Shown: positions 1 to 9,829, counted from the stretch's first letter. The stretch is 64,000 nucleotides of DNA from Candidatus Kaistia colombiensis (GCA_029203105.1 CP119318.1:1812501-1876500); one strand, 5' to 3'. The notes: generated from the sequence alone by a model not told the origin. Program-made: numbers and translations.

Positions 1-319
1 TGAGGAGGCTTTCGGAGAAAGCCGTCTCGAAGGATGCAGAGGCGCCCCTGTCGCGCGTGGTCAGAATGGCTGAAGCGTGGTCGCCGAAGCTCCGTCATCC
101 CTGCGAAAGCAGGGATCCACGCAGCAGAAGCCTTCGCGGAAATGCCTCCCGACGTCTCGGCCGAATGGATCCCTGCTTTCGCAGGGATGACGGCGAGGGT
201 GGGGGAACAGCGGAGGCAGGACTGAGGCATCAATCCAGGCCCAGTTTCCCAGTTGTGATGAGTCTCCTTAGTGAGAGTTGAAGGTGAGAATTGAGATGGT
301 TCTTGCGCAGGAAAACCCG
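1..319. other. Gene-free left end with repeat element
   Basis: No convincing gene is visible before the esterase start. The short plus-strand frames here run through a palindromic repeat (93-193, listed separately) and have no recognisable product. If a gene ends to the left of the window, its tail is not identifiable. Confidence 0.5.
93..193. repeat. Dispersed palindromic repeat, family A, copy 1
   Basis: The left arm contains CGTCATCCCTGCGAAAGCAG and continues to GGGATCC. The right arm is its inverted copy, ATGGATCCCTGC...GGGATGACGG. Each arm also has its own small hairpin. Related copies lie at about 28616, 42095, 47554 and 47755, always between genes. This resembles the REP/RIME-type intergenic repeats of Rhizobiales. 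Confidence 0.75.
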
Positions 320-964
320 ATGAAAACCGTGATGGTCTATGGCGATTCCAACAGCTGGGGCGCGGAACCGCAGCCGCAGCGCGGCGTCGGCGGCCGGTTC
401 GCGCCGGATGTGCGCTGGCCCGGCGTGTTGCAGCAGAAGCTGGGCGCGGGTGTGCGGGTGATCGAGGAGGGCCTGAACGGCCGCACCACCTGCGTCGATG
501 ATCCGGTCGAAGGGCATCACAAGAACGGCGCGCGGTTCTTGCAGGTGGCGATCGAGACGCACATGCCGCTCGATCTCGTCATCATCAAGCTCGGCACCAA
601 TGATCTGAAGGCGCGGCTTTCGATGCAGGCCGGCGACATCGCCGATGGCGCGGTCCGGCTAGCCGACATCGTGCTCGGCTCGGCGACCGGACCATCGGGC
701 AGGGCGCCCAAAATCCTGCTCGTCGTGCCGGCGCCGATCTCGAAGCTCGGCTGGCTGACCGAGATGTTCGAGGGCGGCACGGAAAAATCGCGAAAGCTCG
801 CGTCGGAGTTTGCCCGCGCTGCGAAGGGGCGAAACATTGCGGTGTTCGATGCGGGCTCGGTGATCGCCTCCAGCGAGATCGACGGTATCCATCTGGACGC
901 CGAGGCGCATGGCATTCTGGGCGAAGCACTGGCCGCGCGTGTCGAAGAAATCCTGGCCGATTGA
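320..964 (+). CDS. SGNH-family arylesterase/acyltransferase, MsAcT-like
   Basis: A 214-residue cytosolic SGNH hydrolase. The catalytic serine sits in GDSN (Ser10), the third and fourth family blocks are LGTND (Asn94) and DGIH (Asp188/His191). The stretches RFAPDVRW and VIEEGLNGRTT closely match the Mycobacterium smegmatis acyltransferase/arylesterase MsAcT, which hydrolyses short-chain esters and also transfers acyl groups in water. No signal peptide is present. The ATG at 320 is chosen because AGGAAAA lies just upstream; an in-frame TTG at 278 has a poorer site. The next gene starts 12 nt after the stop, so the two are probably co-transcribed. The family call is firm; the natural substrate is unknown. 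Confidence 0.85.
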   Translation: MKTVMVYGDSNSWGAEPQPQRGVGGRFAPDVRWPGVLQQKLGAGVRVIEEGLNGRTTCVDDPVEGHHKNGARFLQVAIETHMPLDLVIIKLGTNDLKARLSMQAGDIADGAVRLADIVLGSATGPSGRAPKILLVVPAPISKLGWLTEMFEGGTEKSRKLASEFARAAKGRNIAVFDAGSVIASSEIDGIHLDAEAHGILGEALAARVEEILAD

Positions 965-976
965 GGGGCACAAAAA

Positions 977-2407
977 ATGGCGCATGACACGCTCAAGGTC
1001 GGCCTGTTCGGCATCGGCCTCAACGCCTACTGGCCGCAATTCGCCGGTCTGGAGCCGCGCCTGCGCGGGTATGTCGATCGGGTGGCCGAGAAGCTGGCGC
1101 GGCCGGGCGTCGAGATCATCAATCTCGGCCTGATCGACGATCCGGAAAAGGCGATGGATGCCGGCCACCAGTTCCGCACCGCCGATGTCGACCTGATCTT
1201 CCTGCATGTGACGACCTATGCGGTGTCGTCGACCGTCCTTCCGGTCGTCCAGCGCGCCAAGGTGCCGGTCGTGATCCTGAACTTGCAGCCGGAAGCGGCG
1301 ATCGACTATGCGAGCTTCAACGCGCTTGATGACCGCACCAAGATGACGGGCGAATGGCTCGCCTTCTGCGCCGCCTGTCCGGTGCCGGAGATCGCCAATG
1401 TGTTTCGACGCTCGGGCATCGATTTCCATCAGGTGACCGGCGTGCTCGATGGCGACGCGCATGTCGACCGCGAGATCGAGGCCTGGATCGAGGCGGCGCG
1501 CGTCGCCTATGTGATGTCGCACAACCGCCTCGGCCTGATGGGCCGCTACTACAACGGTATGCTCGATATTTATTCCGACACGACGGCGCAGGTCGCGACC
1601 TTTGGCGGCCATCTGGAAATCGTCGAGATCGACGAACTGGCGGCGCTGCGGAAGTCGGTAACGGAACTGGAAGCGGCCGGCCGGGTCGACGCGTTTCGCG
1701 GAGAATTCGACATCCAGCCCGATTGCGATCCGGCGGAGCTTTCGCGCGCGGCGAAAACGTCGGTGGCGCTGGATCGGCTGGTGGCGAAGCACAAGCTCGG
1801 TTCGCTCGCCTACTACTACGAATCGACGCCCGGCCATGACCATGAGGACGTCATCTCTTCGGTCATCCTCGGCTGCTCCTACCTGACGGCGCGCGGCGTG
1901 CCGGTGGCGGGCGAATATGAAGTGAAGAACGCCCAGGCGATGAAGATCCTCGATACGTTCGGGATCGGCGGTTCGTTCACCGAGTATTACGGCATCGATT
2001 TCAACGACGACATCGTGCTGATGGGCCATGACGGTCCCGGCCACACCCGGATTGCCGAGGGCAAGACCAAGGTCCGGCCGCTAAAAGTCTATCACGGAAA
2101 GGTCGGCTCCGGCGTCAGCGTCGAGATGTCGGTGAAGCACGGCCCGGTGACGCTGCTCTCGGTCGCCGAGGATGGCGCGGGCAAGTTGAAGCTGGTGGTG
2201 GCGGAGGCCGAATCGGTCGCCGGTCCGATCCTCGAGATCGGCAACACCAACAGCCGCTACCGCTTTTCCATTGGCGCGCGAAAGTTCGTCGAGACGTGGA
2301 ATGCCGAATGCCCGGCGCATCATTGCGCCATCGGCACCGGCCATATCGCCGACAAGATCGAAAAGCTCGGCCAGCTGCTCGGCATCCGCACCGTGAAGGT
2401 CTGCTAG
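977..2407 (+). CDS. L-arabinose/fucose isomerase-family sugar isomerase
   Basis: A 476-residue protein with the two-part architecture of the AraA/FucI isomerase superfamily: an N-terminal Rossmann-like half (KVGLFGIGLNAYW near the start, then HVTTYAVSSTVLP) and a C-terminal catalytic half with GHDHEDVISS, GEYEVKNAQAMKIL and GNTNSRYRF. AraA proteins are about 500 residues. It would be expected to interconvert an aldose and a ketose using a divalent metal. A GAGG ribosome site overlaps the stop of the esterase upstream, so the genes form a unit. Sugar specificity cannot be read from the sequence, and no kinase or epimerase gene is adjacent. Many AraA-like proteins in Rhizobiales are uncharacterised, so the reaction is less certain than the family. 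Confidence 0.7.
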   Translation: MAHDTLKVGLFGIGLNAYWPQFAGLEPRLRGYVDRVAEKLARPGVEIINLGLIDDPEKAMDAGHQFRTADVDLIFLHVTTYAVSSTVLPVVQRAKVPVVILNLQPEAAIDYASFNALDDRTKMTGEWLAFCAACPVPEIANVFRRSGIDFHQVTGVLDGDAHVDREIEAWIEAARVAYVMSHNRLGLMGRYYNGMLDIYSDTTAQVATFGGHLEIVEIDELAALRKSVTELEAAGRVDAFRGEFDIQPDCDPAELSRAAKTSVALDRLVAKHKLGSLAYYYESTPGHDHEDVISSVILGCSYLTARGVPVAGEYEVKNAQAMKILDTFGIGGSFTEYYGIDFNDDIVLMGHDGPGHTRIAEGKTKVRPLKVYHGKVGSGVSVEMSVKHGPVTLLSVAEDGAGKLKLVVAEAESVAGPILEIGNTNSRYRFSIGARKFVETWNAECPAHHCAIGTGHIADKIEKLGQLLGIRTVKVC

Positions 2408-2430
2408 CCAATTTTTGAAACGCCGTTCTT

Positions 2431-2553
2431 CACCTCTCCCTGAGGGAGAGGTCGGAGCGGAGCTCCGGGTGAGGGTTTAGGGAACCATCCGGAAAGGCCG
2501 TAAACCCTCACCCGCCGTCCTTCGGCCGTCGACCTCTCCCCCAGGGAGAGGTG
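2431..2553. repeat. Dispersed palindromic repeat, family B, copy 1
   Basis: The left arm begins CACCTCTCCCTGAGGGAGAG, followed by an inner hairpin (GGAGC/GCTCC) and GTGAGGGTTT. The right arm is the inverse, AAACCCTCACCCGCC ... GAGAGGTG. It lies between the convergent isomerase and alcohol dehydrogenase genes, where it may also act as a bidirectional transcript end. Full copies occur at 29279 and 42253 and a half copy at 10230. Confidence 0.75.
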
Positions 2554-2587
2554 CAAACGGCGCTCATGCACGGCTTGCCCGGGTCGT

Positions 2588-3661
2588 CTAGGGCGTGATC
2601 GCGACCTTCAGCACGCCGTCGCGCTGGTGGCCGAACAGGTCGTAGGCCGCCTCGATGTCGTCGAGCTTGAAGCGGTGGGTGACCAGCGCCTTCAAATCGA
2701 CGCGGCCGGAGGCGACGACGTTCAGCAAGCGCCGCATCCGTTCCTTGCCGCCGGGGCAGAGCGAGGTGATGATCTTGTTGTCGCCAAGGCCGGCCGAAAA
2801 GGCGCTGAGCGGGATCTTCAGATCGTTCGAATAGACGCCGAGGCTGGAGAGCGTGCCGCCGGGCCGCAGTACGCGCAGTGCCGATTCGAACGTGCCCTGC
2901 GTGCCGAGCGCCTCGATCGCGACGTCGACGCCGCGACCGTCGGTGAGCTGCATGATCTGCTCGACCGGGTCGCCCTTCTTGAAATCGACGACGATGTCGG
3001 CACCGAGCTTCTTGGCGACGGCAAGGCGTTCCGGCACGGTATCGACACCGATGATCGTCGTCGCGCCCATCAGCTTGGCGCCGGCGACGGCGCAGAGGCC
3101 GATGGGTCCGAGCGCGAACACCACCACCGTGTCGCCGATCTTGACGGCGCCGCTTTCCGCGCCGGCGAAGCCCGTCGACATGATGTCGGGGCACATCAGG
3201 ATCTCTTCATCCGACAGGCCCTCGGCAACCGGCGCCAGATTGGCGGCGGCGTCCGGCACCAGGACGTATTCGGCCTGGCAGCCATCGATCGAATTGCCGA
3301 ATTTCCAGCCGCCGGTCGCCTTGAAGCCGTGCTTGGTGCCGGGACCGTCCTGCGAGCCGCAGCCGCACAGGCAGGCATAGCTGTAGCCGCTGGGCGTGAT
3401 CGCGCCGGCGATGACGCGCTGGCCTTCCTGGTAGCCCTCGACTGCGGAGCCGAGCTTTTCGATCACGCCGACCGGCTCATGGCCGATCGTCAGCCCCTTG
3501 GCGACCGGATACTCGCCCTTCAGGATGTGGATGTCGGTGCCGCAGATCGTCGTCGTCGTGATGCGCATCAGCGCGTCGCGCGGGCCAACATCGGGGATGG
3601 GCTTCTCGTCGAGGACAATACGACCCGGCTCGACGAAGATGGCGGCTTTCATGCGTGGCAT
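2588..3661 (-). CDS. Zinc-dependent medium-chain alcohol dehydrogenase
   Basis: A 357-residue MDR-superfamily alcohol dehydrogenase. Catalytic zinc ligands appear as Cys40 (TTICGTD), His61-Glu62 (IGHEPVG) and Asp159 (MCPDIMSTG), the Cys/His/Asp pattern of the isopropanol-dehydrogenase type (Clostridium/Thermoanaerobacter ADH). GWKFGN at 118-123 supports that subgroup. The usual four-cysteine structural zinc lobe is replaced by a short CLCGCG segment. The Rossmann fold ends in GVD, where an acidic residue after the second strand usually means NAD rather than NADP. AGGAGG lies 6 nt before the ATG at 3661. The gene is monocistronic and convergent with the isomerase. The alcohol or polyol oxidised is unknown. 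Confidence 0.85.
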   Translation of the reverse strand: MPRMKAAIFVEPGRIVLDEKPIPDVGPRDALMRITTTTICGTDIHILKGEYPVAKGLTIGHEPVGVIEKLGSAVEGYQEGQRVIAGAITPSGYSYACLCGCGSQDGPGTKHGFKATGGWKFGNSIDGCQAEYVLVPDAAANLAPVAEGLSDEEILMCPDIMSTGFAGAESGAVKIGDTVVVFALGPIGLCAVAGAKLMGATTIIGVDTVPERLAVAKKLGADIVVDFKKGDPVEQIMQLTDGRGVDVAIEALGTQGTFESALRVLRPGGTLSSLGVYSNDLKIPLSAFSAGLGDNKIITSLCPGGKERMRRLLNVVASGRVDLKALVTHRFKLDDIEAAYDLFGHQRDGVLKVAITP

Positions 3662-3773
3662 CTGGACCTCCTGTTGCCCGATGGGAGCGGGGAGGATAGC
3701 GGAGCCATGCGACAGTCGAATTGATACGCGTCAAGGTAACGGCAAAGTGATGCCGCTACCGGCCCGAGCAGGC

Positions 3774-4160
3774 TCAGCCCCCGGCGGCGGACGATCCGTC
3801 GGATGGCGGCTCGCCGCTGTCGAATTCCGGCATGCCGTCCTTGCCCTCGATGCGGTCGCGATAGATGGCGGCGCGTCCGAGCAGCATCAGCGTGACGGGC
3901 GTCGTCACCGTGACGAAGACGGTGATCAGCACTTCGTGCAGGGCGAGGCGCGATTGCAGCACCGAGAAGAACAGGATCGAGGCGATCAACACGCCGCCGG
4001 CGCCGCAGGTGGTGCCAAGGGTGGGCGCATGGACCCGCTCGTAGAAGCTCTTGAACTGCACGAGGCCGATGGTGCCGAGCAGGGTCAGCCCGGAACCGAG
4101 CAGCAGCAGCAGCGAGACGAGGATCGCCGCCCAGAGCGGGAAATCGTCGAGGCCGGTCAT
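3774..4160 (-). CDS. mrpG: Na+(K+)/H+ antiporter subunit G (Mrp/Pha)
   Basis: A 128-residue membrane protein, the last gene of the mrp operon. Three hydrophobic helices are visible (AAILVSLLLLLGSGLTLLG; GGVLIASILFF; VLITVFVTVTTPVTLMLL), with the family pair KSFYERVHAPTLGTTCG between the first two. Subunit G is essential for assembly of the hetero-oligomeric Mrp antiporter, which exchanges monovalent cations for protons. The ATG at 4160 overlaps the mrpF stop by 4 nt (ATGA), showing translational coupling. The hydrophilic tail of about 25 residues is acidic and unremarkable. Confidence 0.9.
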   Translation of the reverse strand: MTGLDDFPLWAAILVSLLLLLGSGLTLLGTIGLVQFKSFYERVHAPTLGTTCGAGGVLIASILFFSVLQSRLALHEVLITVFVTVTTPVTLMLLGRAAIYRDRIEGKDGMPEFDSGEPPSDGSSAAGG

Positions 4161-4438
4161 TCGATCACCTCGCCGCGCATCAGGAACTTGGCGAGCGCCG
4201 CGGTCGACACGAAGGCGAGCAGCGCGATGACCAAGGCCGCCTCGAAATAGATCGTGCTGCCGGTGCGGATGCCGAAGGTGAGGATCAGGAGCATGGCGGC
4301 GACATAGAGCGCGTCGAGCCCGAGCACCCGGTCCTGCGCGCGCGGGCCGCGGACGACGCGAAAGGCGGCGCAGCCCATCGCCGCGACCAGCATCCATTGC
4401 GACAGGGTCACGGACCAGAGGAGGATCGTCGCGCTCAT
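4157..4438 (-). CDS. mrpF: Na+(K+)/H+ antiporter subunit F (Mrp/Pha)
   Basis: A 93-residue protein with three transmembrane helices and the conserved loop RVVRGPRAQDRVLGLDAL (about residues 27-44), diagnostic of MrpF/PhaF. The family is normally 85-95 residues. It overlaps mrpE upstream and mrpG downstream by 4 nt each, so the small subunits are made in step. The reading frame is intact. Confidence 0.92.
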   Translation of the reverse strand: MSATILLWSVTLSQWMLVAAMGCAAFRVVRGPRAQDRVLGLDALYVAAMLLILTFGIRTGSTIYFEAALVIALLAFVSTAALAKFLMRGEVIE

Positions 4439-4920
4439 TCGAAAATCTCCGACAGCATCCGGGCGTAGCGGTCGCGGATCAGGTCGATCCAGGCCTGCTC
4501 GTCGACCAGATCCAGCACATGGATCATCAGGCGGCCGTTGTCGGCATGGTACTCGATCCAGGCGGTGCCGGGCGTGGCGGTCAGGATGCAGGCCAGCACC
4601 GCCAGCCCGGTGGGGTCGCGCAGCTGCAGCGGGATGACGATGAAGCCCGGCGTCCGTTGCCGGCGCTTACCCTTGAGGATGATGGTCGCGACCGCGAGGT
4701 TGGAGCGGAAGATGTCGCCGAGCACCCGGAAGAACAGGCGCGGGATCAGATCCCAGCGGCGGATGCGCGGCTTGGCCGGCTGCAGCGCCGTCATCGCCCA
4801 GGACGCGCCATAGGCGATCACGGCGCCGAGGAGCAGATGGCCGAGCGAGAACTTGTTGAGCAGCAGCCACATCAGGAGCAGCGACGCGGTCAGCAGCGGA
4901 TAGGGCAGGACCCGTCTCAT
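4435..4920 (-). CDS. mrpE: Na+(K+)/H+ antiporter subunit E (Mrp/Pha)
   Basis: A 161-residue subunit E. Two N-terminal helices (PLLTASLLLMWLLLNKFS; LLLGAVIAYGASW) are followed by the cytoplasmic domain with PGFIVIPLQLRDPTGLAVL and TATPGTAWIEY, the MrpE signature region. The ATG at 4920 overlaps the mrpD stop. Longer upstream extensions of this frame are out-of-frame readings of mrpD. Function is structural: MrpE supports assembly and activity of the antiporter complex. Confidence 0.92.
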   Translation of the reverse strand: MRRVLPYPLLTASLLLMWLLLNKFSLGHLLLGAVIAYGASWAMTALQPAKPRIRRWDLIPRLFFRVLGDIFRSNLAVATIILKGKRRQRTPGFIVIPLQLRDPTGLAVLACILTATPGTAWIEYHADNGRLMIHVLDLVDEQAWIDLIRDRYARMLSEIFE

Positions 4921-6556
4921 GGCGCCACCTCCGCCGTCGGCGGCGGCGCGCGCGGCGCGCGCATCACGCCCTCGATATAGGTTTCCGGCGAATGCAGCGA
5001 TTGCGCCGTCTGCTCCATGTAGGTCATCACCGGGCCGCCGAAGATGGTGAGCCCGGCGCAGAGCGCCAGTAGGAAGGCGACCGGCGCGATTTCCATCAGG
5101 AGGACGCGCGGCACGCGGCCTTCGATCGGCGCCCAGAAGGTCTGGATGCCGGAGCGGGTGATGGCGATCATCGCCGCGAGGCCGGAGATCACCAGCAAGC
5201 CGGCGAAGACCCAACTGGCGAGCGACAGCGTGCTGCCTTGGGTGAGGCCGTTCGGATTAAACACCGCCGTCAGGATCGCGAACTTGCCGATGAAGCCGGA
5301 AAGCGGCGGCAGGCCCGCCAAAAGCAGGCCGCAGCTGGCGAAGCAGATGCCGAGAATGACCAGCGTGGCGGGAATGGCGACGCCGATCTCCTCCTCCGCC
5401 TCTTCCTCCTCCATGTCGTCGCCATAGGCGTCCATGGTGACGGCGAGCACGTTGGCGGCCGGATCCTGCACGCGGTCGACCAGCTCGATCAGCAGGAAGA
5501 ACGCGCTGACCGATAGGGTCGAGCTGACCAGATAATAGAGCGCGCCGGCCGTGGTCGGGGCATTGGCCATGCCGATCGACGGCCAGCAGCGTGCCCGAGG
5601 AAATGAGGATGTAGAAGCCGGCGAGCCGGCCCTTCGCCTGCGAGGCCAGCACGCCGATGATGCCGAAGGCCATCGTCGCCGTCCCGCCGACCAGCAGCCA
5701 GCTGTCGCCAAACACCGGTCGAGGCGCCGGCGCCGGCTGCCGAACAGCAGTCGGTGACAGTCGCATCAGCACGATAGACGCCGACCTTGCGTCAGGATCG
5801 CGAACATGGCCGCCACCGGCGCGGCGGCGGCGTTGTAGGCGCCGGGCAGCCAGAAGCCGAGCGGCCACATGCGCGGCCTTGACCAGGAAGGCGATGCCGA
5901 GGATGCCGGCGCCGGCTTCGAGCAGCATCGCGCTCGCGCTCGGCACGCCGGCGATCCGGACGGCGAGGTCGGCCATGTTCGAGCGTGCCCTGCCTGCCGT
6001 AGATCATGGCGACGCCGATCAGGAACAGCGCGAGGCGGCCAGGTTGATCGCGATGTAGTGCAGGCCGGACGCGCACGCGGCCTGCCCGGAGCCATGCAGG
6101 CCAGGCCATAGGACGCGGCGAGCAGCACCTCGAAGAACACGAAGAGGTTGAACAGGTCGCCGGTCAGGAAGGCGCCGTTCAGCCCCATCAGCAGGAGCTG
6201 GAACAGCGTGTGGAAATGCGGGCCGCCTGTGCCAGCGCGCCAGCGAGAACATCAGCGCCGCGCAGGCCAGCATGCGCGGTCAGCAGCAGCATCATGCGTC
6301 GACAGCCGGTCCGACACCAGCACGATGCCGAACTGCGCCGGCCAGTTGCCGAGCCGGTAGACATGCCGCCGGCGGGCCGCCTGGTTCGGCGCGTCGCCAT
6401 GTCACCAGATAGCGATGGCAACGCCAACAGCGTGAATGTCGAGAGCAGGTTGATGCCGGCTGCGATGGCGCGCGTTCGGCTCGAACATCAGCAGCAGGCC
6501 GCCCGCCACGCAGCGGCAGCACGATCGGCGCATGATCAGGTGTTCAGCCAGTTCAC
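4917..6556 (-). CDS. mrpD: Na+(K+)/H+ antiporter subunit D (Mrp/Pha), reading frame broken
   Basis: A NuoN/MrpD-type proton-translocating subunit of about 545 codons, the normal length. The C-terminal third (4917 to about 5577) reads cleanly, with PLSGFIGKFAILTAVF and IGMANAPTTAGALYYL. Upstream of 5577 the protein jumps repeatedly between frames: near 5577 (extra G), 5866 (extra C), 5981 (extra C), 6032 (missing base), and several places between 6097 and 6512. Homology continues on both sides of each break (for example LNGAFLTGDLFNLFVFFEV near 6150). The start is GTG at 6556, which overlaps the mrpC stop (GTGA) and gives VNWLNT. I think these are sequence errors, because the codons stay conserved around the breaks. 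Confidence 0.75.
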
Positions 6557-6901
6557 GAGTTGGCCTCCCGGCCGTCGACATGGTCGCTGCGGGTCAGGCC
6601 GCGCGAAGCCAGCAGCACGACGAGGAACAGCGCCGTCATCGCGAAGCCGATCACGATCGCGGTCAGCACCAGCGCCTGCGGAATCGGGTCGGCATAGCGC
6701 GGAGATCGTCCCTCGCCGACGCCAGCATCGAGGATCGGCGGCCGCCGACCTCAGCCGGCCCATCGAGAAGATGAAGAGGTTCACCGCATAGGACGAGCAG
6801 CGACAGCCCGATGATGACCTGGAAGGTGCGCGGGCGCAGGACAGCAGCCAGATGCCGGAGCCGCCAGGACGCCGATGCCGATGGCGAGCAACGAGTTCCA
6901 T
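6553..6901 (-). CDS. mrpC: Na+(K+)/H+ antiporter subunit C (Mrp/Pha), reading frame broken
   Basis: MrpC/NuoK-like subunit of about 115 codons. The ATG at 6901 (MELV) overlaps the mrpAB stop as TGATG. Homologous pieces in different frames include SGIWLL, RPRTFQVIIGLSLL and YAVNLFIFSMGRLRS, so at least three indels are needed to rejoin the chain. It ends at 6553 overlapping mrpD. The subunit would form three membrane helices of the antiporter. It lies inside the most error-dense stretch of the window. Confidence 0.65.
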
Positions 6902-9829
6902 CAGTCGCCTCCTTCGCTTGCGGCTCGGCGCTGTCACGCGGCATCGCGGCCAGGCCGGACGCGCAGCGACTGGTGGGCCAGCGCGATCAGCATCAGCACC
7001 GTCGCGCCGAGCACCAGCGAGAACACGCCGAGATCGAACAGCAGCGCGCTCGCCATCGGAATCTTCGCCGATCAGGGCAGGTCGACATAGGCGAAGGCCG
7101 AGGTCAGGAACGGGTAGCCGAAGACCAGCGATCCCAGCCGACGGCCGCTGCCAGCAGCAGCCCGACGCCGATCCAGCGCACCGGCAGCACGCGCAGCCTG
7201 TCTTCCACCCAGCGCGCGCCGGCCGCCATGTATTGCAGGATGAAGGCCGCCGCCATCGCGATGCCGGCCGCGAAGCCGCCGCCGGGAAGATCGTGGCCGC
7301 GCATGAACAGATAGGCCGCGACATCGATCGATCACCGGGAACAGCCACTGCATGATCACGGCCGGGCACCAGCAGATAGTCGCTGACTCGTGTCGCCGAG
7401 CTTGCGGTCGGGCCGGGCGTCGTCGCCGCGTCCTGGATCCGCTGCTGCTCGGGCGACTCGACGCTGTCGGCGGCCGGACGGAACCGGCGCAGCAGCGCGT
7501 AGACGGTCAGCGCCACGACGCCGAGAACCGTCATCTCGCCCAGCGTGTCGAAGCCGCGGAAATCGACCAGGATGACGTTGACGACGTTGCGGCCGCCGCC
7601 TTCCGAATAGGCCTTCTGCAGGAAGTATGCTCGGAGATCGTGCTCCGGCGCCGCGCGCGTCATGATCGCATAGGCGATGAGCATCAGCCCGACGCCGCCA
7701 CGCGACGGCGACGATGAGTCGCGATAGCGGCGCAGCCTGGCGCCGAGCGTGCGTCGCCGGTGCGATCTCCTGCGAGCGCTTCGGCAGCCAGCGCAGCCCG
7801 AGCAGCAGCAGCACGGTCGTCACGATCTCGACCAGCAATTGGGTGAGCGCCAGATCCGGCGCGGAGAACCAGAGCGAAGGTCAGGCAGGTGCGAGAGCCG
7901 GCGCCGCCGAGCAGGATCAGCGCGACCAGGCGGTGATACTTGGCCTGATAGGCCGCGCCGATGGCGCAGACGATGCGCCGATCACCCAGACCAGACAGAA
8001 GCCGGATCCGCGCCCGGCGCGCAGCTCGCCCGATGAAGCCGAGCACGGTGCAGCGGACCAGCGCCGCCAGCAATGCACACGAGCACCAGCAGCGAAGCTG
8101 CGGCTGCAGCCGGTCGCGTGCCGAGCCAGCCTTCGAGCGAACGGGCCCAGCGCCAGGACAGGTGACCATGACGCGCTCGAAGATGCGCTGTCCCTTCAGG
8201 CGGCGGAAATAGGGCGGGCCTTCCTCGACTGTCGGCGAGATAGTTCTTCAGCGCAACAGGACCAGGCCGCCGGCGAGCAGCGCCGATGGCTCATCATCAG
8301 CGGCAGGTTGAAGCCGTGCCAGACTGGCGAGGCTGTAGGTCCGGGGTGCGCTGCCGAGCACGAGCGTGACCGCGTGTGCGAGATACGGGCCGATGGTCAG
8401 CCGCCGGAATGATGCCGACGACGAGGCAGGTCGAGCACCAGCAGCAGGATCGGGAAGCGCATCCAGAACGGCGGCTCATGCGGCGTCGCGCGGCAGGTCG
8501 GTCGGCGGCGGGCCGAAGAACGCCGATGGATGAAGCGCGACCGAATAGGCGACGCGAAGGCGCTGCCGACGAAGGCGGCATAGGGCGCGTCGTGTCGAGG
8601 ATCGAGTTGCGTGCGTCTCGATCGTCTCGGCGAAGAACATTTCCTTCGAGAGGAAGCCGTTGAGCAGCGGCACGCCCGCCATCGCCGCGCTCGCGACCAT
8701 CGCCAGCGTCGCCGTGAACGGCATGACGCGGAAGAGCCCGCTCAGCCGGCGCATGTCGCGCGTTCCGGTCTCGTGGTCGATGATGCCGGCCGCCATGAAC
8801 AGCGACGCCTTGAAGGTGGCGTGGTTCATCATGTGGAAGATCGCGGCAACGGCGCCGAGCGGGCTGCCGAGGCTGAGCAGCAGCGTGATCAGGCCGAGAT
8901 GGCTGATCGTCGAATAGGCGAGCAGCCCTTTGAGGTCCTGCTGGAAGATCGCGAAATAGGCGCCGAGCAGCAACGACGTCATGCCGGCGAGGCCGACGAT
9001 CCAGAACCATTCCTGCGTTCCCGCCAGCACCGGCCAGAACCGCGCCAGCAGGAACACGCCGGCCTTCACCATCGTCGCCGAATGCAGGAAGGCGGAGACC
9101 GGAGTCGGCGCCGCCATGCGCGTGGGCAGCCAGAAATGGAACGGGAACTGCGCGCTCTTGGTCAGCGCGCCGAGCAGGATCAGGCAGAGCGTCGGCACGT
9201 AGAGCGGATGCGAGCGGATCAGGCGCCGGACGCCAGCACGACGTCGAGCTCGTAGCTGCCGACGATGTGGCCGATCAGCAGCACGCCGGCGAGCAGCCCC
9301 AGGCCGCCGATGCCGGTGATCGTCAGCGCCATGCGCGCGCCGTCGCGGGCGCCTGGCATTGTGGTGCCAGTAGCCGATCAGCAGGAAGGAGAAGATGCTG
9401 GTCAGCTCCCAGAACACGACGAGCAGGATCAGATTGCCGGAGAGCACGATGCCGAGCATCGAGCCCATGAAGGCCAGGAAGAACGAGAAGAAGCGCGGCA
9501 CCGGGTCTTCCGGCGACATGTAGTAGCGCGCATAGATCACCACGAGCAGGCCGATGCTCGCGACCAGCATCGCGAACATCCAGGCGAAGCCGTCCATCCT
9601 GCAGCGAGAAGTTGAGGCCGAGCGCCGGGATCCAGTCGATTTCGTTGCGGACGGCGCCGAGCGCCGCGACCGGGGAATAGAGCATCACCGCAAGGGCGAG
9701 GCAGATCAGCGTGACGGCGCCGGCCAGGGCGGCGGCGGCGGTGCGGGCGTTGGTGGGGAGCGCCGCGGCAACGATGCTTCCGGCGAACGGCAGGCCGACC
9801 ATCAAAATGAGCGATGCGTCGTCCGTCAT
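6901..9829 (-). CDS. mrpA: Na+(K+)/H+ antiporter fused subunit A/B (Mrp/Pha), reading frame broken
   Basis: The large first gene, about 975 codons, encoding MrpA joined to an MrpB domain as in many alphaproteobacterial Pha systems. Recognisable pieces are the N-terminus MTDDASLILMVGLPFAGS, the NuoL-like core (RFFSFFLAFMGSMLGIVLSG, FPFHFWLPTRMAAPTPVSAF, LHSATMVKAGVFLLARFW, QQDLKGLLAYSTISHLGL), the linker NVVNVILVDFRGFDTLGE and the B-like segment YLFMRGHDLPGGGFAAGIAM. The chain switches frame near 9599 (extra C), 9345, 9226 (missing base), then often between 8610 and 7000. The ATG at 9829 is preferred over an upstream ATG at 9862. As read, the gene could not be translated whole. Confidence 0.7.

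Noticed and set aside
659..2044. Long minus-strand open frame opposite the esterase and isomerase genes
   Set aside because: It is the GC-rich antisense shadow of two clear genes; arginine- and histidine-rich composition and no recognisable motif.
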